64,000 bases of DNA from contig JAKSQM010000001.1 in assembly GCA_024404115.1 (NCBI GenBank), positions 1 through 64,000 on the forward strand. Reading direction: 5' to 3'. This document shows, piece after piece, positions 1 through 7,081 of this stretch. Position 1 is the first letter of the stretch, and each line of letters opens with the position of its first letter. Made by a program: the position numbers and the translations under genes. Below the pieces are notes generated by a model. The model saw only the letters and a list, made by a program, of their open reading frames with translations, was not told the DNA's origin and made no database searches. The DNA is from Clostridia bacterium (GTDB lineage Bacteria > Bacillota > Clostridia > Oscillospirales > Acutalibacteraceae).

Positions 1-60
1 CAAACAAATCATATACGCCTGATACTTTATCCCAAAACATATGCATTCTCCTCTTGCTCT

Positions 61-206
61 AGAAATCGGAATTTTATCTCTCTAACGTGGATTCAGATAT
101 GTAATCGGATTCTGTGCCGACTGATTTAACTTCAATCCAGCTATCAAATTACATATCTTGTTCACAATAATTATTTATATACTTTACTCAACAGAACCAC
201 GCTCTC
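61..206 (-). repeat. 146-bp direct repeat, outer copy (att-like)
   Basis: This segment matches 950-1095 base for base at a constant offset of 889, with about six mismatches counted by eye. It contains an 11-bp inverted repeat (95-105 with 148-158, AGATATGTAAT / ATTACATATCT) and, on the minus strand, codons for SVVLLSKVYK plus stop. Identity stops sharply at 206, where the core GAGAGCGTGGTT ends. Beyond it this copy reads CATGTT, as in rlmD, while the inner copy continues into the recombinase gene. That pattern is expected of attachment-site junctions. Confidence 0.8.
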
Positions 207-342
207 AACATGGCTCGGTTCGTGGGTGGACAACCTATTCTACACCCACTGTACAAGGGAATGGTGGAACACCTATCTTCGCCTTAAAATGGGTATGTCG
301 AACCGATACCAGTGTTGAGTTGCCTTAATGCTCGTATAGGCA

Positions 343-368
343 AATAGGAACTTCCAAAAGTTCCTATT
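343..368 (-). terminator. Hairpin downstream of the xre gene
   Basis: Two 11-base arms, AATAGGAACTT and AAGTTCCTATT, pair perfectly around a CCAA loop, 29 bases after the stop of the minus-strand regulator gene at 397. There is no long T-tract, so termination is plausible but not strong. It could instead be a protein-binding palindrome. Confidence 0.45.
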
Positions 369-396
369 CAGACATTGAACTAAAATCTATCTGGTA

Positions 397-834
397 TTAC
401 TCCCCTATATCAGTGCCGGTCACATCAACCTCTATAGCTGATTGGTTATCGATTTCTGAGTATTCTGTATCTCGGTTTAAACCAAATAATGCTACCATCA
501 AGATGTTGAAAATTACTCCAGCTAACAAAACAATTCCGATTACTTTCCATATTTTCTTACTACGTCTATTTTTAATCGCAAACTGCTCACTAATCTTTGC
601 AAGCTGTTCTGCAACAGCATCCTTATCGGTTTCATCTACTATAGTGCCACCAAGAAGTATACTTACTTTAGTCTCTAGCACATCTGCAATTTTAGATAGA
701 ATGTCCGCATCAGGAACGGATAATCCTTTTTCCCACTTGCTAACTGTCTGCCTAACAACATTTAACTTAATTGCAAGTTCCTCTTGTGTATAACCTTTCG
801 CTTTACGCATTTCTTTTAAATTTTCACTGAACAT
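397..834 (-). CDS. XRE-family regulator with C-terminal membrane segment
   Basis: This 145-aa protein has a Cro/C1-type helix-turn-helix in about residues 1-65, with the hallmark stretch RQTVSKWEKGLSVPDADIL. A linker follows, then a hydrophobic helix (about residues 100-120) rich in I, V, L, A and G. I chose the ATG at 834 because AGGAGG lies 8 bases upstream; an ATG two codons earlier is too close to it. Membrane-tethered XRE proteins of this type are common in Firmicutes and usually act as local transcription regulators. The gene sits alone between two copies of a 146-bp repeat, so it is the only cargo of an 889-bp segment at the island edge. Its target is unknown. Confidence 0.85.
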   Translation of the reverse strand: MFSENLKEMRKAKGYTQEELAIKLNVVRQTVSKWEKGLSVPDADILSKIADVLETKVSILLGGTIVDETDKDAVAEQLAKISEQFAIKNRRSKKIWKVIGIVLLAGVIFNILMVALFGLNRDTEYSEIDNQSAIEVDVTGTDIGE

Positions 835-949
835 ATGCATGTCCTCCTTGTATTTTGATGACTTCAGCATACCTAAATATGCCCGTTGCCTCAAGCAACG
901 CATATTAACATTCGCTTGTTTACTAGATTTTTAGCATAATTTATCGTTA

Positions 950-1095
950 AGAAATCGTAATTTTATCTCTCTACTGTGGATTTAGATATGTAATCGGATT
1001 CTGTGCCGACTGATTTAACTTCAATCCAGCTATCAAATTACATATCTTGTTCACAATAATTATTTATGTACTTTAGTCAACAGAACCACGCTCTC
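950..1095 (-). repeat. 146-bp direct repeat, inner copy, overlapping the recombinase 3' end
   Basis: This copy pairs with 61-206. Its last 36 bases are the final codons of the serine recombinase gene (SVVLLTKVHK and stop), and the rest is downstream non-coding DNA with the same inverted repeat at 984-994 and 1037-1047. The recombinase tail resembles the HVETVVLLS segment of rlmD. I infer that the recombinase reading frame was completed at integration by the sequence on the far side of the attachment core. Confidence 0.8.
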
Positions 1096-2745
1096 GAGCT
1101 CAGTTATACCGTCCCAACAGATTTCGGTTATATTTTCCCCGTCATAAAAGACGGGGAATTTGAATGTTATACTCTTGAGAATCTGACCCGAGGGCTGCTG
1201 TTCCTTAAATATTTCAACGCTTTCAAGGAACTGCTTTAAAAACTGTTTCTTTTCTGCATCGGTGAAGTTCTTGTACATTATATCATAAAAAGCAAGAAAA
1301 TGATAGACGTTATCGCAGGATATTTTCTGTTCCTTTATAGTCAGAATGGTTTTTTCTTTATCTTCAATCTCGTTTTCAACAAGCTCAATTTCATCATAGA
1401 AGCTGTAAAGTCTCGTCTGCATATCCGCATACATCTTATCATAATGCTTGTCGGTAACATCAAGATTATCTATCTGACCGGCGAGCTTGTCCTTTGAACA
1501 GTTAAGCTGATGAAGTCTTTTCTTTATTGCGGAAAGTTCCTTATCCAATTCATCGGTATCTATCTCTGCATTAAGTTCAGCCTTGATTGCATCTTCAAAA
1601 TGGGGTTTTGTAACAATCTTTGAAATAACTTCTTCAACAGCTTCGTTAATAATATCCTGATTCCATTGCCTGTGATAATCACATCTATGGCCGTCAACAT
1701 TTAATCGGTGCTTGCATGCGTAGAAGAAATAGTCTTTATACAATGTGCCGTCAGGTTTCTTCTTACGATTAACATTGCCGTACATTTTGGCACCGCAGAC
1801 AGGACAAACGAGTATACCGGACAACAAGTGTTCATGTTCAAGACTGTAAACTTTTTCTCGCTTTACACTCAGCTCTTTACGCTTTTTCTGAGCTATCTTC
1901 CAGTCTTCTTCGGATATGATTGCTTCGTGAATACCGTCATAAATCGGAAATTCATCTTGCTCAACAATATGATATTGATTTCGTGTGCCGCTGATTTTTT
2001 CGGTCTTTCTTCTGCCGTATGCGATTTTACCGCAATACACCGGATTGTCAATGACACCATTTATGAAATGGGCTGAAAAAGAATCAAGCTTTCCATTCTT
2101 TCTGACCTTCTTTTTATAGCCGTGATCATTAAGATATTTTGCAATACCTGTTCCGCCCATATTGGTGTGAACATATTTATCATATATCATTCTTATTGTC
2201 TCTGCTTCATCCTCGGCAATTTTCAATTCACCTTTTTCAAGGTAATACCCATACGGTGCAAAACCGCCGTTCCATTTGCCTTCTTTTGCTTTCTGATTTC
2301 TGCCTGCCATTGTCTGCACGAGAATATTTTCACGCTCTATTTCCGAAACTGCAGATAAAACAGAAATCATAAGTTTACCACTGTCCTTTGAGCTGTCTAT
2401 ACCGTCTTCAACACATACAAGATTACAATCGTAATCCTGCATAAATTGAAGAGAGCTCAAAACATCTGCTACATTTCTGCCGAATCTTGAAAGTTTGAAA
2501 ACAAGCACAAAGCTTACATTATCCTTCTGACTTTTAATATCGTCAAGCATCTGCTGAAACTCCGGTCTGCCGTTTATATTTTTACCGGACTTGCCTTCGT
2601 CGCTGTATTCTCCGACAACTCGCATTCCCTGAAACTCAGCATATTTCCTGAGTTTATCTTTCTGTGCGTCAAGGCTGAAACCATCAACCTGAATAACCGT
2701 TGATACACGGGTGTAAATATAGCAATTCACTATTTTTGAATTCAT
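1060..2745 (-). CDS. Large serine recombinase (site-specific integrase)
   Basis: At 561 aa this is in the usual range for large serine integrases. The N-terminal resolvase domain begins with YTRVST, where Ser15 is the expected nucleophile. It also contains the family stretches GFSLDAQK, DEGKSGKN, RPEFQQMLDDI and FKLSRFGRN. A recombinase domain follows at about 165-290, then a zinc-ribbon with Cys pairs (CPVCGAKM, then CKHRL and C at HRC) around 315-365. A C-terminal coiled-coil segment covers about 395-480. Such enzymes cut and rejoin short att cores without host factors. The C-terminus (ELESVVLLTKVHK) overlaps a repeat resembling the rlmD target, so the gene sits at the island edge with its attachment site at its own 3' end. 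Its likely job is integration and excision of the island. Confidence 0.93.
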   Translation of the reverse strand: MNSKIVNCYIYTRVSTVIQVDGFSLDAQKDKLRKYAEFQGMRVVGEYSDEGKSGKNINGRPEFQQMLDDIKSQKDNVSFVLVFKLSRFGRNVADVLSSLQFMQDYDCNLVCVEDGIDSSKDSGKLMISVLSAVSEIERENILVQTMAGRNQKAKEGKWNGGFAPYGYYLEKGELKIAEDEAETIRMIYDKYVHTNMGGTGIAKYLNDHGYKKKVRKNGKLDSFSAHFINGVIDNPVYCGKIAYGRRKTEKISGTRNQYHIVEQDEFPIYDGIHEAIISEEDWKIAQKKRKELSVKREKVYSLEHEHLLSGILVCPVCGAKMYGNVNRKKKPDGTLYKDYFFYACKHRLNVDGHRCDYHRQWNQDIINEAVEEVISKIVTKPHFEDAIKAELNAEIDTDELDKELSAIKKRLHQLNCSKDKLAGQIDNLDVTDKHYDKMYADMQTRLYSFYDEIELVENEIEDKEKTILTIKEQKISCDNVYHFLAFYDIMYKNFTDAEKKQFLKQFLESVEIFKEQQPSGQILKSITFKFPVFYDGENITEICWDGITELESVVLLTKVHK

Positions 2746-2844
2746 AAAAATTCGCTCCTTTGAGTTATTTTAGTTATTATAATTGTTTTTGATTTGTTTG
2801 ACGAATGTGCGAAGCAGCCGAATTGCCACTTCGCACAAAACTAT

Positions 2845-3015
2845 TTAAGCAGTTTTCTTATTCTGTGTTCTTGTAAAGAACTCAATAATCTCTTTGTGTG
2901 TTACGGGAGAAATACTGTCACTGTATTTTCTAACCATATCCGCAAGAAACTTTATTGTATTTTCAAATGCAATCTTTTCATTTGCCTTCTTTATTCTGAT
3001 TTCATTTTCGTCCAT
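2845..3015 (-). CDS. Small hypothetical protein of the mobile element (56 aa)
   Basis: The 56-aa frame starts at an ATG 7 bases after AAGGAGGTGG and ends in TAA. It is charged, opens with MDENEIRIKK and has no cysteines or membrane segment. I do not recognise a family. It lies in the leftward operon between the ParB-like gene (12 bases upstream) and the recombinase (99 bases downstream). The strong ribosome site and tight spacing are the main evidence that it is real. A small accessory factor for partition or recombination is possible but unproven. Confidence 0.6.
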   Translation of the reverse strand: MDENEIRIKKANEKIAFENTIKFLADMVRKYSDSISPVTHKEIIEFFTRTQNKKTA

Positions 3016-3027
3016 ATATCCACCTCC

Positions 3028-3873
3028 TTATCTCGCATCTCTGCGTTTTTCAAGATAGCGGTTGTAATATTTAAGTGCCTTGATAATATGCTCCGCAATC
3101 TGTTTATCATTGAATCTCGGATTGACAAGTCCTCTCATTTGCTCATAAGGCATTTTGAAAACTTCTTTCTGGTTGGGTTTTTCACGTGACATAATCTCCG
3201 AAATTGCCTTTTCATTTAACTTACCTTCCGAAGAAAGATTTTTGAGCTCAACCGCCTGTGAATATGAAGGTGTGGCTTCTGCTTCATCATAGAAACTGTA
3301 AACATCATGTTGCTGTTCTTCAGAAAGATAAGACAAAGCAACCGCCGGTGTAAAAGCAATTCTTCCATCGTCAACAAGTTTAAGAAGCTCGGGAATAAGA
3401 AAAGTCAGACGAATATATCGCCTGACCTGTGATTTACTGTCATCAGTGTCATTTGCAACAATCTCTGCCGATTCCAACTTCCGACCAGGTTGGTCGGAAG
3501 TTAAATCTGAACGGAAACCTTGTCTTTTCATCGCTTCAAGTTTCATTTTGTAACCATACGCTTTTTCGCTCGGTAAGATCTTGTCACGCTGAAAGTTTGA
3601 ATCAACATGAAGAACGATTGCTTCTTCTCTTGAAAGCTCTTTGACAATGGCAGGTATCACATCAATATTGAGCCTTTTGCAAGCTTCAACTCTGCGGTAT
3701 CCGCTTATGATTTCAAAGTTACTGTTTCTTTCGCATACAACAATCGGCGAAATCACACCGCTTTCGGATATGCTTTCAAGAAGTTGTGAGAAGCCTTCAT
3801 CTTCTCGAAATTCAAATGGACTGCCTTCAAAAGGTTTCAGTTCGTCAACTTTTGATTCTTTAATATTAATCAT
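3028..3873 (-). CDS. ParB/Spo0J-like nuclease-fold DNA-binding protein
   Basis: The 281-aa protein starts with a ParB N-terminal domain: SGVISPIVV at about 38-46, the phosphate-binding GYRR motif at about 58-61, and a NFQRDKILPSEKAYGY block at about 93-108. A helix-turn-helix-like middle follows (SKSQVRRYIRL, about 147-157). ParB proteins bind parS-like sites and help segregate or regulate replicons. On integrative elements they often stabilise or regulate the excised form. No ParA is adjacent; the upstream neighbour is a RecA-fold ATPase of a different class. The gene contains a perfect 12-bp-stem palindrome (3476-3502). The start follows AGGAGG and is 15 bases from the upstream gene. Confidence 0.85.
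   Translation of the reverse strand: MINIKESKVDELKPFEGSPFEFREDEGFSQLLESISESGVISPIVVCERNSNFEIISGYRRVEACKRLNIDVIPAIVKELSREEAIVLHVDSNFQRDKILPSEKAYGYKMKLEAMKRQGFRSDLTSDQPGRKLESAEIVANDTDDSKSQVRRYIRLTFLIPELLKLVDDGRIAFTPAVALSYLSEEQQHDVYSFYDEAEATPSYSQAVELKNLSSEGKLNEKAISEIMSREKPNQKEVFKMPYEQMRGLVNPRFNDKQIAEHIIKALKYYNRYLEKRRDAR
3476..3502. repeat. Perfect 12-bp-stem palindrome inside the parB-like gene
   Basis: AACTTCCGACCA and TGGTCGGAAGTT are exact reverse complements separated by GGT. The hairpin lies within the coding sequence, at residues encoding roughly SDLTSDQPGRK. Such a long perfect palindrome in a coding region is unexpected. It could be a binding site for the encoded ParB-like protein or a recently inserted repeat unit. 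Confidence 0.75.
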
Positions 3874-3888
3874 TTTAAGTTCCTCCTG

Positions 3889-4932
3889 TTAAGGTATTTC
3901 AATAAAATCATCGTGAATGATACTGCCGTCGGGTTCGGGAAGAAACCACTCCCATGAAGAACCGACCTTGCGGCTGACAGCACCGATTTCACTTTTTGCT
4001 TTAAAAACCGTACTTCTGGAAATGTTTTCATTTTCCATTGCAAGCATAATTTCAGATTGTGGTTTTCCACCGTCCGACAAAAGATTAGTGAGTATTTCTT
4101 TTGCCTTTTCATACTTCACATTAGGTCTGCCGGCTCCTGTTTTCTCACAGAAAAGTTCATCTGCGGTTGCCGCTCTTTCTTCAATCCATTCAATACCGAG
4201 CTCATCAATGTTAAAGACAACGCCCGTGCCTGTCGGAGCAAGATTGCTTTTCTGTATAACCATCATTCTTTCGCTTGGTCTTTCTGATGATGTTCTGCCG
4301 ATAAGTAGTGTGCTTCTTGCAGCTCCTACAACATCAATGGAACCTAAACTTCTGTATAAAGATTTTGCTCCCTGCATTTTGTTGAGGTGTCCTACAATAA
4401 TGATTGCACAGCCTGTTTCCTTTGCGGTCTGTATCAAGGGATTGAACTGTGAACGAACATCATTTGCCATGTTCAGTGAAACATCACCGCCGATATATGA
4501 CGATAACGGATCAAGAATAAGCAGCTTTGCATTTGTTTTTCGGATGGTATCGGGGATTCTGTTGTCGGTAAAAGTCAGCATTTTATCCTTCTCATTTATG
4601 AATAATAAATTGTCAGGATTGCCACCGGCTTTGATGAATCTCGGAACAACAGTGTCTTCAATATCATCCTCTGTTGTCTGATAAATAACCTTCATAGGCT
4701 CAATACTTTCATCACAGAACGGAAGAGGTTTTCCGCTTGTGAGCATAGCCGCAAGGTTTAATACAAAGGTTGATTTACCGTCTCCGGGATCACCCTGAAG
4801 AAGTGTAATTTTTCCGAATGGGATGTAACCCTTCCAGAGCCATGACACTTCTTTTACTTCAACCTGTGAAGCACAGATAATTTCTGCCGGAATGTTTTCC
4901 AGTTCGTTTGTTTTTGTTAAATTAAATTTCAT
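3889..4932 (-). CDS. RepA-like RecA-fold ATPase (AAA_25 family)
   Basis: The 347-aa protein has a Walker A motif GDPGDGKST at residues 47-55 and a Walker B-like LLILDPLSSYI. Next comes a RecA-type segment with VGHLNKMQGAKSLYRSLGS and a following ARS, typical of the hexameric helicase/RepA (RSF1010-type) group. A C-terminal segment of about 70 residues looks like a winged-helix (SQSEIMLAMENENISRSTVFK). Members unwind DNA at replication origins or assist plasmid-like replication of excised elements. The start ATG overlaps the stop of the relaxase gene (ATGA), indicating translational coupling. No primase of a familiar type is visible nearby, which makes the polymerase at 7082-10096 of interest. 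Confidence 0.85.
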   Translation of the reverse strand: MKFNLTKTNELENIPAEIICASQVEVKEVSWLWKGYIPFGKITLLQGDPGDGKSTFVLNLAAMLTSGKPLPFCDESIEPMKVIYQTTEDDIEDTVVPRFIKAGGNPDNLLFINEKDKMLTFTDNRIPDTIRKTNAKLLILDPLSSYIGGDVSLNMANDVRSQFNPLIQTAKETGCAIIIVGHLNKMQGAKSLYRSLGSIDVVGAARSTLLIGRTSSERPSERMMVIQKSNLAPTGTGVVFNIDELGIEWIEERAATADELFCEKTGAGRPNVKYEKAKEILTNLLSDGGKPQSEIMLAMENENISRSTVFKAKSEIGAVSRKVGSSWEWFLPEPDGSIIHDDFIEIP

Positions 4933-6320
4933 ATTGTTAAAGTCCTTTCATATTTTGCTTTAGTGTTTTTGTGAGTATTAATTCGGTCATAAGTGTAACG
5001 TTCATATTTTCTTGAGTATTCATTCAGCCAATCCATTTTGTCCATTACAACATCTGCTCTTGTCATTATTCGTTTGTAGATTTTGAGGTTTTTCCTCAGC
5101 TGCTGCATACCTTTTGTGAGAACACTGATGTCTTCTTTGTATTCATTCTGAAGCTCAATATCACCGGCACGGACAGCACATTTGAGCTTGTTTCTGAGAG
5201 AATTTCTTGCGTCTGAAAGTTCCTGAAGTTCTTTTTCCGATTCGTCATAAAGCCGTTCAACATCTTCATAACATTCAACATTGTTTTCTGAAATCAGATG
5301 CTGTTCTTCAACCATCTGATCGAACTTCATAATTTCTGCGGCAAGAAAAAATTCAGCCTCACTGCAATAAGGGTGCTGCTGAATAATGACAATGCCTCTG
5401 CACATACATTCATAAGAGTTTTTAATGCTCCTCTTGTAGCTGTAAGGATCGCCGTCAAAGAATAAAGTTTTAAGTGTAATGGTGTCATGAATAATTCTCC
5501 GGCTTCTGTTGGTTCGGGTAATTATTACTTCTTCAATATCTTCGATTGAATAGCCTTCACCGAGATCACAAAGCCAGACCGGCCTGTCAAATTGCTTGTG
5601 ATTTACGGTCGGTTGCGGACGGTTAAAATCAAATTCATAACCTCTTTTCTCCATTTCCCAGACGAAAATTTTGAACATGGAGCTTCTGGAAAGACATTCA
5701 TCAATATCATATTTAAGTTCTTTATACTTTGTGCTCTGACCGTTTTTCTCTGCAAGATACTGCATTCTTCTCGGCGCTTTGTGAGGATTTTCAACAACCG
5801 ATAATCCGTTTTTTCTGCAGATTTCATCGGAAACTTTTCTCATTTGAGCATAGCTTTGTTTGCAGGCATTGAACTTTTTTCCGTCAACCATGGATACACT
5901 GTTCACCACAAAATGATTGTGGATATGACCCCTGTCAAGATGTGTTGCAATCAGTACTTCGTGTCTGTCACCCCACAGCTTTTGCGCAAGTTCCTTGCCG
6001 ATTTTGTGAGCCAGTTCGGGTGTAACTTCACCCGGCTTGAAGCTCTGATATCCGTGAAACGCAATTATGCCGTCCTGCTTTGCGAATATCTTTTTTGTTT
6101 CAGCCATCTGATCTCTTGCAAATTCAGGATTGCAGTTTATGCCGCTGACATAATACTGCATCTCTGTTTTTTCACTCTCAACTGCGTAATCAATTACATC
6201 TTTAAGTGACTGCAATTCTTCATTGTTGTAATCTTCATTAAGAGTTTTATCAGGGTTAGCTGCATAATCAACAACGCTTTTAAGCGTTCCTTTAATCGCC
6301 CAGATTTTTGTCACTGCCAC
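4929..6320 (-). CDS. HUH-family relaxase/mobilization nuclease
   Basis: Starting from GTG at 6320 the protein has 463 aa and begins VAVTKIWAIKG, the usual relaxase N-terminus. GAGGA lies 8 bases before this start. A longer frame from 6410 would add residues out of keeping with the family. The metal-binding triad is seen in HLDRGHIHNHF (His127, His132, His134, His136), and a candidate nicking tyrosine lies in VDYAANPDKT (Tyr19). The C-terminal half is charged and coiled-coil-like. Relaxases nick oriT and lead the strand into the recipient. The 5' end overlaps mobC by 29 bases, a standard arrangement. With no secretion genes in view, the island probably borrows a helper conjugation system. Confidence 0.92.
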   Translation of the reverse strand: MAVTKIWAIKGTLKSVVDYAANPDKTLNEDYNNEELQSLKDVIDYAVESEKTEMQYYVSGINCNPEFARDQMAETKKIFAKQDGIIAFHGYQSFKPGEVTPELAHKIGKELAQKLWGDRHEVLIATHLDRGHIHNHFVVNSVSMVDGKKFNACKQSYAQMRKVSDEICRKNGLSVVENPHKAPRRMQYLAEKNGQSTKYKELKYDIDECLSRSSMFKIFVWEMEKRGYEFDFNRPQPTVNHKQFDRPVWLCDLGEGYSIEDIEEVIITRTNRSRRIIHDTITLKTLFFDGDPYSYKRSIKNSYECMCRGIVIIQQHPYCSEAEFFLAAEIMKFDQMVEEQHLISENNVECYEDVERLYDESEKELQELSDARNSLRNKLKCAVRAGDIELQNEYKEDISVLTKGMQQLRKNLKIYKRIMTRADVVMDKMDWLNEYSRKYERYTYDRINTHKNTKAKYERTLTI

Positions 6321-6654
6321 TGCGAATATCCTCCTCAACCGAGAATTGTTTTGCAACTTTTTTCTCCGTTTCACGAAGAGATAAAAGTGCATTTCTGATT
6401 TCTTTTTCATTCATAAAGCCTGTGGAATTTGCTTTAAGTGCAAGCTGATTTAAGTTATTACCGACCATTCTTAACTCTCTGATAAGAGAAGAATATTCAA
6501 CCAGCGGCGCTTCTTTAATTGTTTTAACATTGAGAAACTGACGCATAACTTTTGATTGTGACCAGCCTGTTTTAAGACAGATTTCTCTGAGCTTTTCAAA
6601 TTCTTTTTCGCTAAGATAGGCTTTAACAAGAATGTCTTTCTTCGTCTTTGACAT
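6292..6654 (-). CDS. mobC: MobC-like mobilization accessory protein
   Basis: This 120-aa protein begins with a ribbon-helix-helix-like segment (VKAYLSEKEFEKLREICLKTG). It then has the MobC signature in SSLIRELRMVGNNLNQLALKANSTG and a helical tail. MobC proteins bind near oriT, help melt DNA and position the relaxase. I chose the ATG at 6654, 11 bases after GGAGG; a GTG four codons upstream is also possible. It overlaps the relaxase gene, so the pair is translationally coupled. The oriT is expected just upstream, around 6660-7010, but I could not assign a nic site. Confidence 0.9.
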   Translation of the reverse strand: MSKTKKDILVKAYLSEKEFEKLREICLKTGWSQSKVMRQFLNVKTIKEAPLVEYSSLIRELRMVGNNLNQLALKANSTGFMNEKEIRNALLSLRETEKKVAKQFSVEEDIRSGSDKNLGD

Positions 6655-6757
6655 AGGTTTTCTCACCTCCGTTCTGTTTTGAATTTTCGGAGCGTGAGCT
6701 CCGTTTCGGATTTTGCGGTACCAAAATCCAATGCTCGCTAAAGTAATACCGCATCAT
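6623..6757 (-). CDS. Possible small ORF (44 aa) overlapping mobC
   Basis: A frame beginning MMRYYFSEHWILVPQNPK starts 5 bases after AGGAGGA and ends inside mobC. It is Arg/Lys-rich and I recognise no family. Real expression is uncertain. The strong ribosome site is the only support, and it might instead act as a leader peptide coupling translation to mobC. Confidence 0.3.
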   Translation of the reverse strand: MMRYYFSEHWILVPQNPKRSSRSENSKQNGGEKTYVKDEERHSC

Positions 6758-6957
6758 ACTAATCCTCCTGTATTCTTATTGATTTTCTGCATTTCCGCTT
6801 TAGCTTTTTGTCTTCGCTTTTCGTCATAAGGTGCAGTCAGCCTGAACGAAAAACGGCTTTTCAGAATTTCAAAACTCATCTTACCCATCTCGTCATCATC
6901 TGTTTTTGTGCAATAACCGGGATATTTTTCTGCATATTTTGTGAGTCTGTTTTCAAA
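6754..6957 (-). pseudogene. Small element gene with a lost start codon
   Basis: A frame of about 67 codons reads FENRLTKYAEKYPGYC and continues to a TGA at 6754-6756. It has the look of the short conserved proteins found beside mob genes (SRFSFRLTAPYDEKRR). The only ATG in frame at its 5' end (6961-6963) is followed directly by TAA. No GTG, TTG or ATG start exists at a sensible distance from the AGGAGG there; the TTG at the right spacing is in another frame. The gene seems inactivated by a point change or indel at codon 2. An internal ATG could give a 44-aa product. Confidence 0.5.
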
Positions 6958-6975
6958 TTACATTCCTCCTTTCAG

Positions 6976-7011
6976 TAAAAAAATAAAAAAGCACCCAGAT
7001 AAATCGGGTGC
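6976..7011 (-). terminator. Leader terminator/attenuator ahead of the mob operon
   Basis: GCACCC and GGGTGC pair, with an extra ATC/GAT pairing, at 6991-7011. On the minus strand they are followed by a T-rich run (TTTTTTATTTTTTT). The hairpin points toward the mob/rep/par operon but lies before its first gene, so it may act as an attenuator. Transcription entering from the right would be stopped or modulated here. Confidence 0.6.
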
Positions 7012-7017
7012 AAACGG

Positions 7018-7047
7018 TTGACATTACAGGGGTGGCTGTAGTATCCT
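7018..7047 (+). promoter_or_regulatory. Sigma-A-type promoter for the polymerase gene
   Basis: TTGACA at 7018-7023 is separated by 18 bases from TATCCT at 7042-7047, 35 bases before the start codon of the 1004-aa gene. A ribosome site AAGGTGG follows. The -35 is perfect and the -10 weak. The promoter is divergent from the mob operon, whose leader hairpin ends 7 bases away. Confidence 0.6.
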
Positions 7048-7081
7048 TTATGCAGTAAAGAAACTTTTTTAAGGTGGAAAC

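Larger units (their letters stand above)
1..396. other. Non-coding left edge of the mobile island
   Basis: I see no convincing gene here. The stretch holds the outer copy of a 146-bp direct repeat (61-206) and a perfect hairpin at 343-368. Read on the minus strand, the outer repeat copy decodes a short tail ending in HVESVVLLSKVYK and a stop, and an in-frame stop lies just upstream. It is therefore a junction remnant rather than a gene. The motif matches the HVETVVLLS stretch inside rlmD at 24572-24598, which suggests this edge is an old attachment site of the island. Confidence 0.6.

Noticed and set aside
6321..6410. Upstream start for the relaxase
   Set aside because: The added residues overlap mobC and do not fit relaxase N-termini; GTG 6320 has GAGGA at proper spacing.
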